Origin: Cercozoa sp. M6MM | Lineage: Eukaryota; Endomyxa: Ascetosporea | DNA: 26,684 bases | Strand: one strand, 5' to 3' | NCBI GenBank assembly: GCA_040357565.1 | Contig: JBDODJ010000146.1 | Shown here: positions 11,557-21,726 of the stretch, one piece after another | Layout: every line of letters begins with the position of its first letter | Numbering within the stretch: the first letter of the stretch is position 1 | The notes under the pieces: model-generated | Told to the model about the DNA's origin: nothing | Databases searched by the model: none | What the model saw: the letters and a program-made list of their open reading frames with translations, nothing else | Program-made: the position numbers and the translations under genes

Positions 11557-12245
11557 GATAGAATAAGAACAGAAGAATATATGAGAGATAGAGCAAAGAG
11601 CACCGCATCGGCGCCAGGTTCCGGCATCCAGCGTGCCTGTAGAAAGCGCCCAGCGGCCAGCACCGGCGCAAAGATCGCCAGTGTCACCACGAAGGCCGTC
11701 AGACCAAAGGCCGTGTCCGACCAGTCCTCGTGCGACCTGGCTAGTTCGTCGGTTGCGAACACTGAACCAACCACGAGGCCGTAGGCAGGACTGAAGAGGA
11801 TGCCGAGTATCACGGCGATTGAGATGCCGACGCACAGCCACATGAAAAAACTCCCTGTCTGTGCAGGGAGCGAGAAAGATACCGTAGAAATAAAGGATTA
11901 AACAATAGTAGGTGGGGACCCAGCGTGCACAGCGATTCTCTCGTTCTTGCCGCAACGCTTCTTGCCTTCTCTGCTTTGCCAAAGCTGAGTTGCTTTCAGT
12001 TCCTTGCCAAGTGTGGTACCTGTTCAATCTGCTCGGGAGAGCGCTCGGTTTCTGCTGCTTCCTGCTGCTCCTGCTGTCGCATCGCTTCTTCATCAAAGCT
12101 ACGCATCCACAAGACTTACAATGCAAAAACACAGGAAAAAGGGCGCGTGTGAATCATCGTACCCATCTACTGACACTGTGTCGCTCTCATTGTCGGTGAA
12201 ATCTTCGTCATTAAAGATGATTGCCGGCACCTCTACGTGGCACAT
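10469..12245 (-). CDS. Orphan four-TM membrane protein, 387 aa
   Basis: Eight exons close in phase: 12163-12245, 12020-12098, 11883-11970, 11604-11854, 11115-11379, 10859-10948, 10651-10835, 10469-10591. The N-terminus is acidic (FNDEDFTDNESDTVSVDG), followed by a Gln/Glu-rich helix (EEAMRQQEQQEAAETERSPE) and a basic turn. Four hydrophobic helices follow: ISIAVILGILFSPAYGLVVG, LTAFVVTLAIFAPVLAAGRF, MLSMMLLAVGVADFFACILV and, near the C-terminus, PLLPVVVGFAFMLLGILLYF. A soluble loop of about 170 residues lies between helices 3 and 4 and contains several Cys, as in an extracellular or lumenal domain. It ends RSGADDD. I recognise no family. Intron 4 contains the GATA repeat and the assembly gap. 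Confidence 0.72.
10981..11108. repeat. Intronic CA/TA microsatellite and CATATGGATA repeats
   Basis: CA dinucleotides run into TA dinucleotides (10981-11043), followed by about three imperfect copies of a unit containing CATATGGATA. All lie in the intron 10949-11114 of the four-TM gene. Confidence 0.85.
11451..11555. repeat. (GATA)n microsatellite with a 10-N assembly gap
   Basis: GATA units lie on both sides of ten N at 11499-11508, in the intron 11380-11603. The gap is a collapsed or unresolved repeat, so the true intron length is unknown. Confidence 0.98.
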
Positions 12246-12658
12246 AAAGGAATCAAGGTTCGGAGGAAGGAATTAAGGTGGAAACGCACTTAGGACTTGC
12301 TGCACTCTTCCCAGAACGGCCTGGGCCATCGTCTCAAGCCCTGGTCGTGTGTTAGAATCTGACCGATGGAGCAATCTGGGTCGACAAAAAACGTACCCAG
12401 AACTCCTTGCACCTCTCACAAAAGACAGACCTTGTTGCTATTGCAGTAATGCACGCCAATGCACACGCCGGAGATGCGATATGGAAAGTCTTTGAAGTGA
12501 GTCAAAACTCTGACGGTTTGTGTTAGAAAACAGTTTTTCATGGTGTTGGTATGGCAGCCCGTAACGCACAACATAACAACGTCTAATCAATCAGAGCCAA
12601 TACAGGATATGATTAATTTCCGAGGCATTTTGGTTCCAACGACACACAAGAGCCAACT
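12246..12658. other. Intergenic region, SLX4-like and four-TM genes
   Basis: 413 nt between the SLX4 stop and the start of the four-TM gene, both on minus. No gene or repeat is visible. Confidence 0.5.
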
Positions 12659-14404
12659 TCAGAAGCGCCGGCCGCGCTGGTGCTTGAAGCGCGCGTTACC
12701 GTCGGCCCAGACCTGCGCCGACACGACGCCTTGCTGTTCCAAAAAGTCACGCAGCAGCTGCCGGCCCACGCGCAGGCCTCTGCACATTATATTACATATA
12801 TATATATATATATATAGTGTATGTCCAGAGGAAAGTTACGCATTGTTGATGCGTCGGTGCAGCCAGTCAAAGTTGACAGGTTGCAGCGTCACAATCTGGT
12901 CGTAGACACGCGTGTCCGCGCGGATCCACGCGCGCAGTCGGTCAGTGATACTCAAGTTCTCACTGCCGTTGTCGCAGTTGCCGTTGCTATGCGTGTCGAA
13001 GGCGTCGTCAGTGGCCTCGACGTAGAAGACCTCCTTGCGCGGCACGGCGTGCCGGAAGGCAAAGACCTGCAGCAGCACGAGACGCGCCTGCCTCTTGGAG
13101 AGCGACTTCTTGATCCCGTACTGCGCCAGGAGTTCCTGCAGCTGCGTCAGGTCCTTCGACATCACCTTGTCCTTCTCGGCAAAGAAGTCGCTGCTGACAG
13201 TGACAGCGAAACGCTCCTCGCGCACCATGCGTTTCTCCTGCCGCCTCGGCTCCCCGCTTCTGCTCGTGCTTTCGCCGACTTCAGCTTCTTCAGTCTCGCT
13301 CTCTTGCACGTCTGCAATCATACAGTCTTCCCATGACCCTCTCTGCTTTAGTGAGTGTACCGTTGGTGGTGACGTCGACGTAGTCGGCATGGAAGGTATC
13401 GTTGCACAGATCGATGCGTGCAATGCCGTCGTCGGATTGACTGTCGTCGTCGTCGTTGAACTGAAAGTTCGCCTCGTCCAGGTCTGCACACAGGGCAGAG
13501 GAGATACGCGGGACTTGATACGAAGACCACAGGATCCAATGAGTCTACCAGAAGGCATGTGGAACGAAGGCACATCGAGTGACAGATCAAAGATTTCGTC
13601 GTCCTTGTCGTTGTCGTCGTGGAAGCTCTGTGCCTCGTGTACTTGCTGCTGCTGCTGCTGCTGCTGCTGTTGTTGTTGTTGTTGTTGGTGTTGTTGCGGT
13701 TGTTGTTGGTGTTGTTGGTGTTGTTGGTGTTGTTGCTGCGAGGAAGCAGAGGTCTGCTGCGAGAAGGGCAGTCGGGTGCCGCCCATGATGTGCTCGTAGC
13801 GTTGTTGCCGCATGCGTTGTTGCGAGGGCCTTGTCTCAGGCACCAGCACGTCACCTGTGGTTGGTCTCGCGTGCAGCTCGGCACTCATGTCAAGTTGACT
13901 CAGATCGATCAGGTCCTCCTCCGCGTCCGATTCAACATTGGACCGAGCGATCACAGCGCTCTTGCTTCGCTCGATCGCTTTCGCTTCAAAGTGACTTGCT
14001 TCGAGGTGTGCTGCTTCGAAGTGACTTCTTTCGAAGTGACTTGCTTCAACTGCTTCGAAGTGATTTGTTTCGCCTGCTGCGAAGTGTTCTTCAACGTGAT
14101 CGTTCGCGTCGCTTTGCAGAGGCTGATGCATTTCGATGAGTTTCTCTTCGAGCAGTTGCACTTCGTTGAATCGCGAACGGAACTGAGACCGCTCGAAGCG
14201 TCGTTTCGCCACCGGACTCGAGAACTGCGAGAGCTCTGGGTCACTCGTGCTCCGTGTGAGTGCGCCGAGTTGATGCTGCGCCCAAGGCGTCTTGCAGTCG
14301 CGCTCACCGTCACTGTCGTCGACTACCATGAGGTCGCAGTTCGTAGGCATGTCGATGCGCCGCCGCTTGGCGCACGGCGTCGTGAGATCCACCAACTCCT
14401 CCAT
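12659..14404 (-). CDS. SLX4: SLX4-like structure-specific nuclease scaffold, 523 aa
   Basis: Exons 13549-14404, 13361-13483, 12840-13311 and 12659-12779 close in phase. SLX4 binds and activates the SLX1 nuclease to cut branched DNA. Two C-terminal family blocks are visible. One is the SAP-type segment DLTQLQELLAQYGIKKSLSK then RQARLVLLQVFAFRH (human ELQQALKKFGLRP...RRKAVLLLKEIYQY). The other is the SLX1-binding domain DRLRAWIRADTRVYDQIVTL, then QPVNFDWLHRR, and across the last intron LRVGRQLLRDFLEQQGVVSA (human IRSKPALYQKVLLYQPFELR then VSSARLLDFLDAH). The N-terminal half is disordered: an early KRRR basic patch, a tandem HFEA/HFER repeat at about residues 120-165, and a polyQ/His tract. No UBZ or BTB domain is visible. 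An acceptor-like TTGCGCAG precedes the ATG, so a 5'UTR intron or an extra N-terminal exon is possible. Confidence 0.8.
13639..13738 (-). repeat. PolyQ-coding CAG/CAA repeat in the SLX4-like gene
   Basis: CTG and TTG triplets on plus encode a run of about 15 Gln broken further on by His (QQHQQHQQHQQQPQQHQQ) in the first exon of the SLX4-like gene. The CAG part (about seven units) is the purest and most likely to vary in length. Confidence 0.9.
13975..14100 (-). repeat. HFEA tandem repeat in the SLX4-like gene
   Basis: Degenerate 15-27 nt units containing CACTTCGAAG on the coding strand encode variants of (A/T)SHFEA: NHFEA, SHFER, SHFEA, HLEA, SHFEA. Third-position changes among units suggest an old expansion kept at the protein level. 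Confidence 0.8.
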
Positions 14405-14747
14405 CTCGCGCCTGCGCAATCCCAAACACAGATCAAGCCCGCCAAAAAGGAAACAGCGCAACACACAATCAGCATGAGGAGATGCTATACAAGTGTAATT
14501 ACAGTCCAGCAAAGCGTAAAAGAACTCTGCTAGATGTCAAGTTGGGACCTGATTTTCGAGTACAGCAACTCTGAATTTTCGAGTCAGCCATGCAGATGCG
14601 GATGCAGTGCAGGCAGAAACGGCACAGAAAGAACAATCGGTCTTGCGACACTACGTTAAATTTGCTAGCAAAGCATCCCAAAGCACTTGTAGATCATTGA
14701 ACGGAACGCAGTCGACGACTTGCAAAACTCACAAGCGATTTAATCAG
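14405..14747. other. Intergenic region, LRRC40-like and SLX4-like genes
   Basis: 343 nt that holds the 3' end of the LRRC40-like transcript and the leader of the next one is on the other side. Plus-strand frames crossing it are antisense to the SLX4 exons and are not called. Confidence 0.45.
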
Positions 14748-17700
14748 TCACTTGACCTGCGCAAGCAGGCGCTGCTTGGCCACCAGCTTTCGGCGCAGCG
14801 CAGCAATTCGACCCCTGTCAGCGCAGTGATGACAATAGACTTGAAGTTAAAGCTCCGGTCGGAAAGAAGAAAAGCTGTACTTGCTCAAGGCGGGAATCTG
14901 GAGCTGTTCGCTAATTTCGCGAATCTGCTGCTCGATCTCGGCGATCTGTTGAGGATCGCCCCTCTTGTGCACGTTTACCTGTGTAGAAAAGAGCAACGCG
15001 TTGCTATGTGCGGCAGGAATTCAGCAGGAGTACCGGCTGTGCGTGCGGAGGAGTGCCGAAAAGCGAAAAGCTCTGCGTGCCGCCCGGTTGCTGTTGCACA
15101 CGCACGGAAGGTCGGCTTTGACTGCCATGACCAGCGGTGGCGGGTCCACTCGCATCGGCGTACGCAGCATGCGAGTGCAGGCCATGCTGTGTGCGGTTCG
15201 GCACGGCGTTTTCGCCCGTTGCGGCGTGCGCGTGGTTGCGTTCTTGACGGTGGTGCTGCACTGATCGGTGCTGCTGCTGCGCGCGCTGCTGCAACTCCGG
15301 CTGCTGACGGAAGATGGAAAAGTGCTGCTCGCCTCCGGGTCGGTGATTCACACGCACCGAAGGGCGGTTTTGACGGCCATGCCCGGCCGTCACTGGGCCA
15401 GCACCGGAGGCAAACGCCTGATGATGCTGTTGGTGCTGTTGGCGCTGCTGTTGGTGCTGTTGGCGCTGCTGTTGTTGGTGCTGATCGAGCTGATGCTGTT
15501 GGTGACTAAGCCGATGCTGATGCTGTTGGTGTTGCCGCTGGTGCTGCTGCTCGTGGTACTGATGACGGAAGTCGTGCTGCTGGTGTTGGTGATGTTGCTG
15601 TTGCGACTGCTGCGGCTGTTGCTGCTGCTGGAACGACTGTGATTGCGAATCCGGTAGTTGTGAAACACCTCCAAATAAGGAGAAACTTTGCGTGCCGCCT
15701 GGCTGTTGGGCAACGCGCACAGATGGTCGATTCTGTCGTCCCACTGCAGCGGTGACCGGACCGACGCCGAACTGCTCGCTGCTCTCATTTCGCATCATGT
15801 GCTCTTCACGCTGCAAGATCGCAGCTTCTTCTGGACTCGGACCTCTTTCACGCAGGGATTGGAGAATACTTCCAACACCACGAGCAATCACCTGAAACAA
15901 CATCATTATTTCAACTGAACGTCCACATATGGTGAACAACATACGTTCTGACGAAGGGTGCGAAGAGGATTGCCAGTAACAGCCAGCGATCTCAATGGCA
16001 AAGTCGACAGCACAAAGGGCAACTAACAACACAATTCCAACTACAAACATGTCAAAGGAAAGGTAAAGTGAAGATACGAAACGCAAGGCGTTATTGTCGA
16101 CAGCCACTGGGCAAAGGTTAAAATACAGAAAGTCCAGAAAAAAACCGAAAACTGAAAAAAATCCTTCAAGCAAAGTAAGGGCTTACGCTGAGTCAACTGC
16201 GAGTGACGCACAAAGATGGCAGGGTCCAAACGCTCCAAGCTGTTGTTCGAAAGCTGCAAGCACAGGGTGAGCGATTGAATTTGTGCTTCCGCGCGGAAAC
16301 CGAAAATACCCACAGACTGTACAACTTATTTGAAGGAATTAAGTACCCACAGAGTGTACAACGAATGGCCGAACGCACAAAGGCCAGCGCTGAGCAGATT
16401 GCTTGAGATTCGATTGCCCGACAGAGTCAGTTCGCGTAGCTGGAGTGGTGCAAGGGCAAAAGGCGACAAAATCAAAATAACGTAGTGCTCGAAAAGAAAG
16501 CTACCTGAGAGCAGCAAGGAACGAAAAGCGGCACACGCGTCAGACCAGAAGATGAAAGATCGAGCGTTGTCAGGTGCTGCACGAGCGGCACATTGCGCGC
16601 GGCCTGACGCAGCTGCGAGATGATGTTCTGCGGGTTGGCTGTCTGTTGCAGTCCGGATTGAACGGCCTGCGCGAGCTGCGCGTTCTCGGGCGAGTGGCGC
16701 ACGATAGCATCCAGAAACTCGCGGTCCAGCTGGTCGCACGCAAGACGGCACGATGAAAGCGACAGCTCACTCACGGGCAAGTCCCAGACCTGTCAACTCA
16801 ATAAATCACTTTGCATACACCAAAGGAACAGTTTACTCAGCGAAAGGTACAGGAGCGGGAATGCCATGAATGTTATAATTCTTGCTGAGAACGACGCTTT
16901 TGATGCGATTGCACTGCCGGATGCCGTCGGGGAGCGAACACAAACGGTTGTTGTGCAGGTCCACACGCTCGATTTGCGTCAGTGTCGCGAAAAGAGCGTC
17001 GGAGAGTCGTTCGAGACCGGCGTCTCGGAGCAGCAGTTTTCGCGAGTGTTCGGCACGTCGCTTGGCCACCAGTTCGACCGCAGTGAGAGCTGGGACAACA
17101 ATAAACCCAATAAACCAAAAACTGCACTAGGCAAGAGCACATGGTACCTTCTTCCTCCGTGGCGACCGGGATGCCCATGCCACTGCTGTTGCTTCGCGAG
17201 TGCGCCGCTTGTGCATCTTGCACGCGCGAGCACAGGTACTGCTTTAGCTTGGCCATCGATTGAACCGCCAGCAGCAGCGCTCGCTTCATGCGGCGCATGG
17301 GATTGCCGTCCACGTGCAGTGCGTGCAGCGACTGCACGAAACCAAGCTCGCCGGGTACTTCCTCCAGCGCGTTGTTCCGCAGATCGATCACGCGGATCAT
17401 CGGCATTGATGCCAACGAAGCAGGCACGTGTTGCAGGTCGTTATCTGACAGCTGCAAACCGTGTCTTCACTGGCAGAGCATACGAGACAAGACGAGCAGT
17501 ACCGACAGATGCACAAGGGCCGGCAGTTGCGACAAATCATCGCCGAGTTGCGCCAGTTTGTTGCGTGCAGCGACCAGTCGCGTCAGGGCGATGTTTCCAC
17601 TTCCCAGTGCGGGTAGCTACGACAGACGAAACATCATTTTTGCACAGTGTCGGTCGTAAGCTAAGCTCACCGAAGTCAGCGCATTGTATGACAAGTCAAG

Positions 17701-18776
17701 TTCAACTAGAGCGGCCATGGAAGACATGTCCACCGGGTACCGCATCGTGAGACAGTTGTGCGAAAGAGAAAGGTGCTGGAGGTTGCACAATTGCAGCAGT
17801 GACGGCGGCAGCAGCGACACACGGTTGCGCGACAGATCGAGAGAGCGCAGCGACCGCATTCGGCACAGTCGTTCAGCGTCTTCTTCACTCACCTCGATTT
17901 TGTTCTGCGCAGATTTATTTCAGTCAATGTACAAATAAAATCAACTGTTGACAAAGGTTTTACATTTGACAAGTCGAGGTGTTGCAAAGGCAGATCAAAC
18001 ACAAAACTGCGACAACAAAACATGAGTAGACTAACGATACTAACATCGAATAAGCAAAGTACTCTGGAATTCGTGTCAACTGGTTGTGAGCAAGCGAAAG
18101 CCAAACAACGGAGCTCTCTGTTTTAGTGCACATCTCGCGCAGCGACTCGCTCGTCTGAGGACACAAAACACTACAAACAAAAGCAACGGGAGATCAAAGA
18201 TCCGTCCGTTGTACAAGTGCATTGTGCGACAAGTCGAGTTTCTTCAGTCGCTGCCACGAAAGCAGATTCGGCACATCGCGAATACGATTGCGCTTGAAGT
18301 TGGCTGCTTCAACTTCGAGCAGACGAGTGAGCTCCTGCGGCAGCACTTCGATCTCGTTCACCGAGGCGTCCACCAGGCGAATACTGCACAAAAAAAAAAC
18401 GTTTGAGCGTTATTGATTGCTGTTTTTGAGGTGAAAGAGACGGACAACGCACGGTTCCACGTGCCACCAGCGCTCGCCGGACGAGAAACCGCCCAGATCG
18501 GGCGTTTGACGGCCGCGACGACGTGCGACCTCCTCGCCCGGCTCGAACAGTGAAGCAGGCAGCTCACTGATACCGAAACCTGTTCACCCAGGGTGCAGTG
18601 AAATTCAAGTAAGCAAATCCAAGTAAGCAAAGAGGTTTAGGGTACCAGTGACTGAGAATTTGCCGCTGCTGTGGGCTTGCGCCACACGCTACAGGTCGAG
18701 AACAATCAAGTCCACCAGACAAAAGAGTGCAAAATCTAGATCCATCCACCTGTTCAACCGCGCTATCAGCGTTCAT
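14748..18776 (-). CDS. LRRC40-like LRR protein fused to SPIRAL1/HN1-type motifs
   Basis: Eighteen exons close in phase (988 aa): 18750-18776, 18646-18688, 18453-18579, 18215-18383, 18063-18154, 17964-18006, 17671-17904, 17503-17616, 17148-17451, 16851-17089, 16505-16789, 16347-16439, 16187-16253, 16078-16106, 15945-16022, 15034-15891, 14881-14978, 14748-14814. The start matches LRRC40: AQAHSSGKFSVTGFGISELP then FSSGERWWHVEPIRL (human ARKSGQLNLSGRNLSEVP, GATERWWEQTDL). Two LRR arrays each end in the LRRC40 cap, GNPMRRMKRALLLAV near residue 340 and GNPLRTLRQNVIARGVGSIL near residue 645. The tail has three units RPSVRV..(Q/R)PGG....FS(L/I)F, like plant SPIRAL1 (RPSTKVHAAPGGGSSLGYLF), separated by Gln/His tracts, then a short coiled coil (PQQIAEIEQQIREISEQLQI). 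SPIRAL1/HN1 motifs bind microtubules. The LRR identity is sure, LRRC40 probable, SPIRAL1 likeness moderate. Confidence 0.82.
15415..15640 (-). repeat. Gln/His-coding low-complexity tract in the LRRC40-like gene
   Basis: CAG, CAA and CAC codons encode a long Gln/His region between the first and second SPIRAL1-like motifs. A 21-nt unit (coding QQRQQHQ) is repeated near 15430-15475. Confidence 0.85.
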
Positions 18777-19295
18777 AGCGCAACAAAAATCTAGCACACG
18801 CCCGTGCACACGCCAAAATAATAAATATGCACACGACACCCCGCTCCAAGAAATGAAAGTCGCTGGCGGTTGTCAGTGAAAAAACCAAAAACAGAAGCGA
18901 AGTGAAGAATTCCCCGCGGAAGATTCCGTCTATAGGCAGCAGTATCGCAGAGCCACAAACTCGTACTTCGATGATAGTCTGCGGAGACTGCATAATCTGA
19001 GTTAAAAATACTTATCGAATGCAAGCCTGATGCCAGTAGCCGCGGTAATACCAGCTCCAGTAGCGTATATTAACGTTGTTGCAGGTAGATGAAAGTCTTT
19101 GCTTGCTATATACGTGCGCTACGATACGCAACTGGACCCACCAGCTTCGACCCTACTTTGCAGACGCGCGGAGACGAGAGCGACGCGATGAGAGTGGTTG
19201 TGTTGATGTGTTGATGTGTGTTGGTGTGTTGATGTTGATATGGTGCATCTGTCGATTTCGCGTTTCGTTTCCGCTGTCGAAACAGAATTTTCAAA
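18777..19295. other. Intergenic region with an 18S rRNA fragment
   Basis: This lies between the NSE3-like stop and the LRRC40-like start, both on minus. It holds the rRNA fragment described separately and a GTGTTGAT-type short repeat at 19197-19240. Nothing else is supported. Confidence 0.6.
19021..19084 (+). other. 18S rRNA 530-loop fragment (rRNA pseudogene piece)
   Basis: The 64 nt match the universal eukaryotic small-subunit rRNA segment around the 530 loop, including GCCGCGGTAAT, CCAGCTCCA and TAGCGTATATTAA. Set against the consensus I remember, six positions differ. Similarity stops sharply at 19084, where rRNA would continue with an A-rich helix. A weak echo of the preceding rRNA segment (ACTTATCGA) may reach back to about 19000. 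It is too short to be an rRNA gene. It is a captured fragment in plus orientation, so it would be antisense in the 3' trailer of the NSE3-like transcript if that trailer is at least about 280 nt long. Confidence 0.85.
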
Positions 19296-21203
19296 TTATT
19301 TGGACTTCTTTTTCGATTTAGCATTCTGTTCGGCGGCGAATTTGTCAACACCCTCACGCTGCAGAAGCAGTAGGTTGCAGGGTCGTGAAGAACAGGGTTG
19401 GGTGAGGGATACTGTACCGGTTCGGGTCGTGGTGCAAATGGCAGGTGCGACATTTCGGCTTGTTCGCGCACCATGTGCTGTTCAGACACAATACACTCAA
19501 GAGAGAAGTTAAAACAAAGAGGAGTTACCGAAACGAGTTTGTTTGAAGCCGCCGTCATTGGCTGTCGCCGTAACTGTTGGACCAAGAAGGTAAGGCAAGT
19601 GATTAAGGGATAGGAGGAACTACCTTGGTCTGCAAGAGTCGGTAGAGTTGCCACGGCGGCAACTCAGCGCGAGCACGGTTTCCGAAGGTGTATGCCACTG
19701 CACGAAGAGGGTGCAACACAGAAGGAGACCCCAAGGGATCGAGGCACATGCCCACCTTGTCTATTGTGGCCGTCGGACAGCAGTAGTTTCTGCAGGTACT
19801 GCATCTTCTCCAGACGCTTCAGCACCTCCTCGGCTGTGCCATTGTAGGCTCGCACTGTCGTGTCATCGTTGCCGACTCCCCAGGAACTACGAGGCACAGG
19901 CAGAAAGTAACAACACAAGGCACCACTATAAAGGAAGGAAGCAGCAAAAACTGGTACGCGAAAGCCTCCAGTATCTTCCTTTTACTAGCGACGAATTCGT
20001 AGCACCCGAGCACCACCAGCAGCGTTGCTGTACGTCCACCCTCATGCGTAAAATCAAGTCAGGCACACAAACACAACAGAAACACAACACACCAGTCACG
20101 ATGCCCATGAACGACTTCTGAGGAGCCGGCACACCTATGGCACTAGAAAGGTAAATGAGAATGAGGCGAAAATATCCAGTCTGGCAATACAAGGCAGCAA
20201 GAGGATACATCACGGGATGTACCAGCACCGGACATAACAGCGCGCGAGCGCAGCGCCCATTTCGCATTGGCCGGAGCCACGTTGGTCGATGCTTTCTTCT
20301 TCTGTCAAAACAAACACAAATCAAACGTATCGCCCGATCTTTCTCAAAAAGAAAAGGGAAGGAAAAGTACGGGTTTTTTCTTGTGCTGCTTGCGCTGATC
20401 CGTCATACTCGCTGCAAACAGACATGCGTCTATCTGGATGGGCGAAGGAACACAGAAAGCATCGGATACTGGAACGAGCGGCGGAGGCCTGTGTGCCGAT
20501 GTTGTAAACTTCAATATCGAACACCTGTCTCAAGGGAAGTAAACTATCATATATTAACAACTGCAAGGCTTAAAAAATACGACACCTCCAAGAACCGGCG
20601 CTGCACAATACTCATGATGCGATCCTTCTTCTTCTTGTGCTCCTCGCCAAGAATCTGCAAAAACAACACAACAAAACGGTGATTCCAACAAAACCGTGCT
20701 GCAAAAAATCGTTGCTTGAGAGTAAACTACGCTGTCGCACCTTTGTGTTGATATCGCTCTGTTTCGCGTGAATGCCTTGTGCGTGACAGGCCTGCAGAAA
20801 CGCAATCACGTCCGCAATCACTGGCTGCAAAGGCGCATCATCCTCCGTCTCGGCTTCCACCTCGTTCTCGTCCTGCAAGTATAAATGCGAAAAAATACAC
20901 AAAAAAACACCAAGGAAGCTCAGAAACTACTCAAAGTAACAACTCACAGAATTCGCATCTTCGGCAAAAGCGTCCCCTTTGCGAGGCTGCTGCTTCTTCC
21001 GAAACGTACGCCGTTTCTTGCGCTGCGGCTCAAAGTCTCTGAGAAACACAAACTTACTGCCGAAACGACAAAAATCACAGCCAACAACTCAAAAGCTACT
21101 CGTCCTCCGACTCGGCGTCGCCGTCGGCGAAGCTTCTGAAAAAAACAAACTTGCGCCAAAATCACACACAAAATCGTTCACGCTACCGACGGCGTGGTGG
21201 CAT
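19296..21203 (-). CDS. NSE3: MAGE-domain NSE3-like SMC5/6 subunit
   Basis: NSE3 is the MAGE-fold subunit of the SMC5/6 complex and works with NSE1 and NSE4 in DNA repair. First exons are clear: 21187-21203, 21100-21135, 20948-21038, 20741-20872, 20586-20654. They encode MPPRRR, an acidic/basic linker (EDFEPQRKKRRTFRKKQQ) and the MAGE start VIADVIAFLQACHAQGIHAK, then DINTKILGEEHKKKKDRI and RRFLEVFDIEVYNIG. This aligns with human NSMCE3 ([20 protein letters not shown]...VFGYKLVEL). Later pieces also fit: GVPAPQKSFMGI, GGRTATLLVVLGCYEFVASK, LEKMQYLQKLLLSDG and VAYTFGNRARAELPP (human RQRYLEYR...YEFQWGPR). The end is KFAAEQNAKSKKKSK. Exon borders at about 19980-20580 and in the last two exons are unresolved by eye. 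The family is probable; conservation is weak, as usual for NSE3. Confidence 0.6.
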
Positions 21204-21565
21204 GGCAAACGACAAACTCTGAAAGCACCACGGTTCAAGGCACTTGTACTCTGTGTCGATGAGAGTTTTACATCCACCCCCTTAAAAAAGGCCGAGGATG
21301 GTATTGTCCAACATCATCGAGTTGCTTGTGCACTCCGAACTCCTGTGATAGACCGAAAAGTTTGCAGGCTTCGCTGCACTTCACAATCCAAATAATGACA
21401 GCGCCAATAGTATTTTTGCCCGAAGTTCGGATTTTGGTTGTCTAAAATCACTCTGCTCGTTCCGAAGCAGATCACTGTCCCTGTAGTTATTGTTGCAGTT
21501 CGCCTTCACAGTTTCCGCTCCTCAGTTTTTCGTCGCGAACAGTTCAAACCTGAATCCTGAATCCG
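21204..21565. other. Intergenic region upstream of the NSE3-like gene
   Basis: 362 nt before the NSE3-like start, which would also serve the doubtful plus-strand exon at 21566. No motif or repeat stands out. Confidence 0.45.
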
Positions 21566-21713
21566 ATGCGATGCTCTCTTGCAATTGTGCTGCGGTGCTC
21601 TCTGGTGCTGCTGTTGCCTTTCCTGTCAACGCTAATGGCAGCGCAGGCACAGGCAGGTCATCTTGAATCCGTCAATGTGCTCGCCATCGTCGAGACTGGA
21701 AGCGAAGTTCAAG
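21566..21713 (+). CDS. Candidate first exon of a secreted protein
   Basis: A 49-codon frame begins MRCSLAIVLRCSLVLLLPFL, a convincing signal peptide with an AQAQA cleavage region, then GHLESVNVLAIVETGSEVQ. It reaches a GTACGA donor of the kind common in this window. Its style resembles the two secreted genes at 1077 and 8840. I cannot find the next exon: downstream sequence is antisense to the 79-aa gene at 21727-22023. It may be a gene remnant or a real first exon whose partner I missed. Confidence 0.35.
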
Positions 21714-21726
21714 GTACGAGACCAGT

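Noticed and set aside
13619-14533. A 304-codon plus-strand frame
   Set aside because: It is antisense to the SLX4-like first exon and is made of Leu/Val runs created by the complementary polyQ codons.
15268-15642. Leu-rich plus-strand frame
   Set aside because: Antisense to the Gln/His tract of the LRRC40-like gene; Leu runs are the complement of CAG/CAA codons.
19021-19084. A functional rRNA gene
   Set aside because: Only about 64 nt of the roughly 1.8-kb gene are present, with changes at positions that are nearly invariant.
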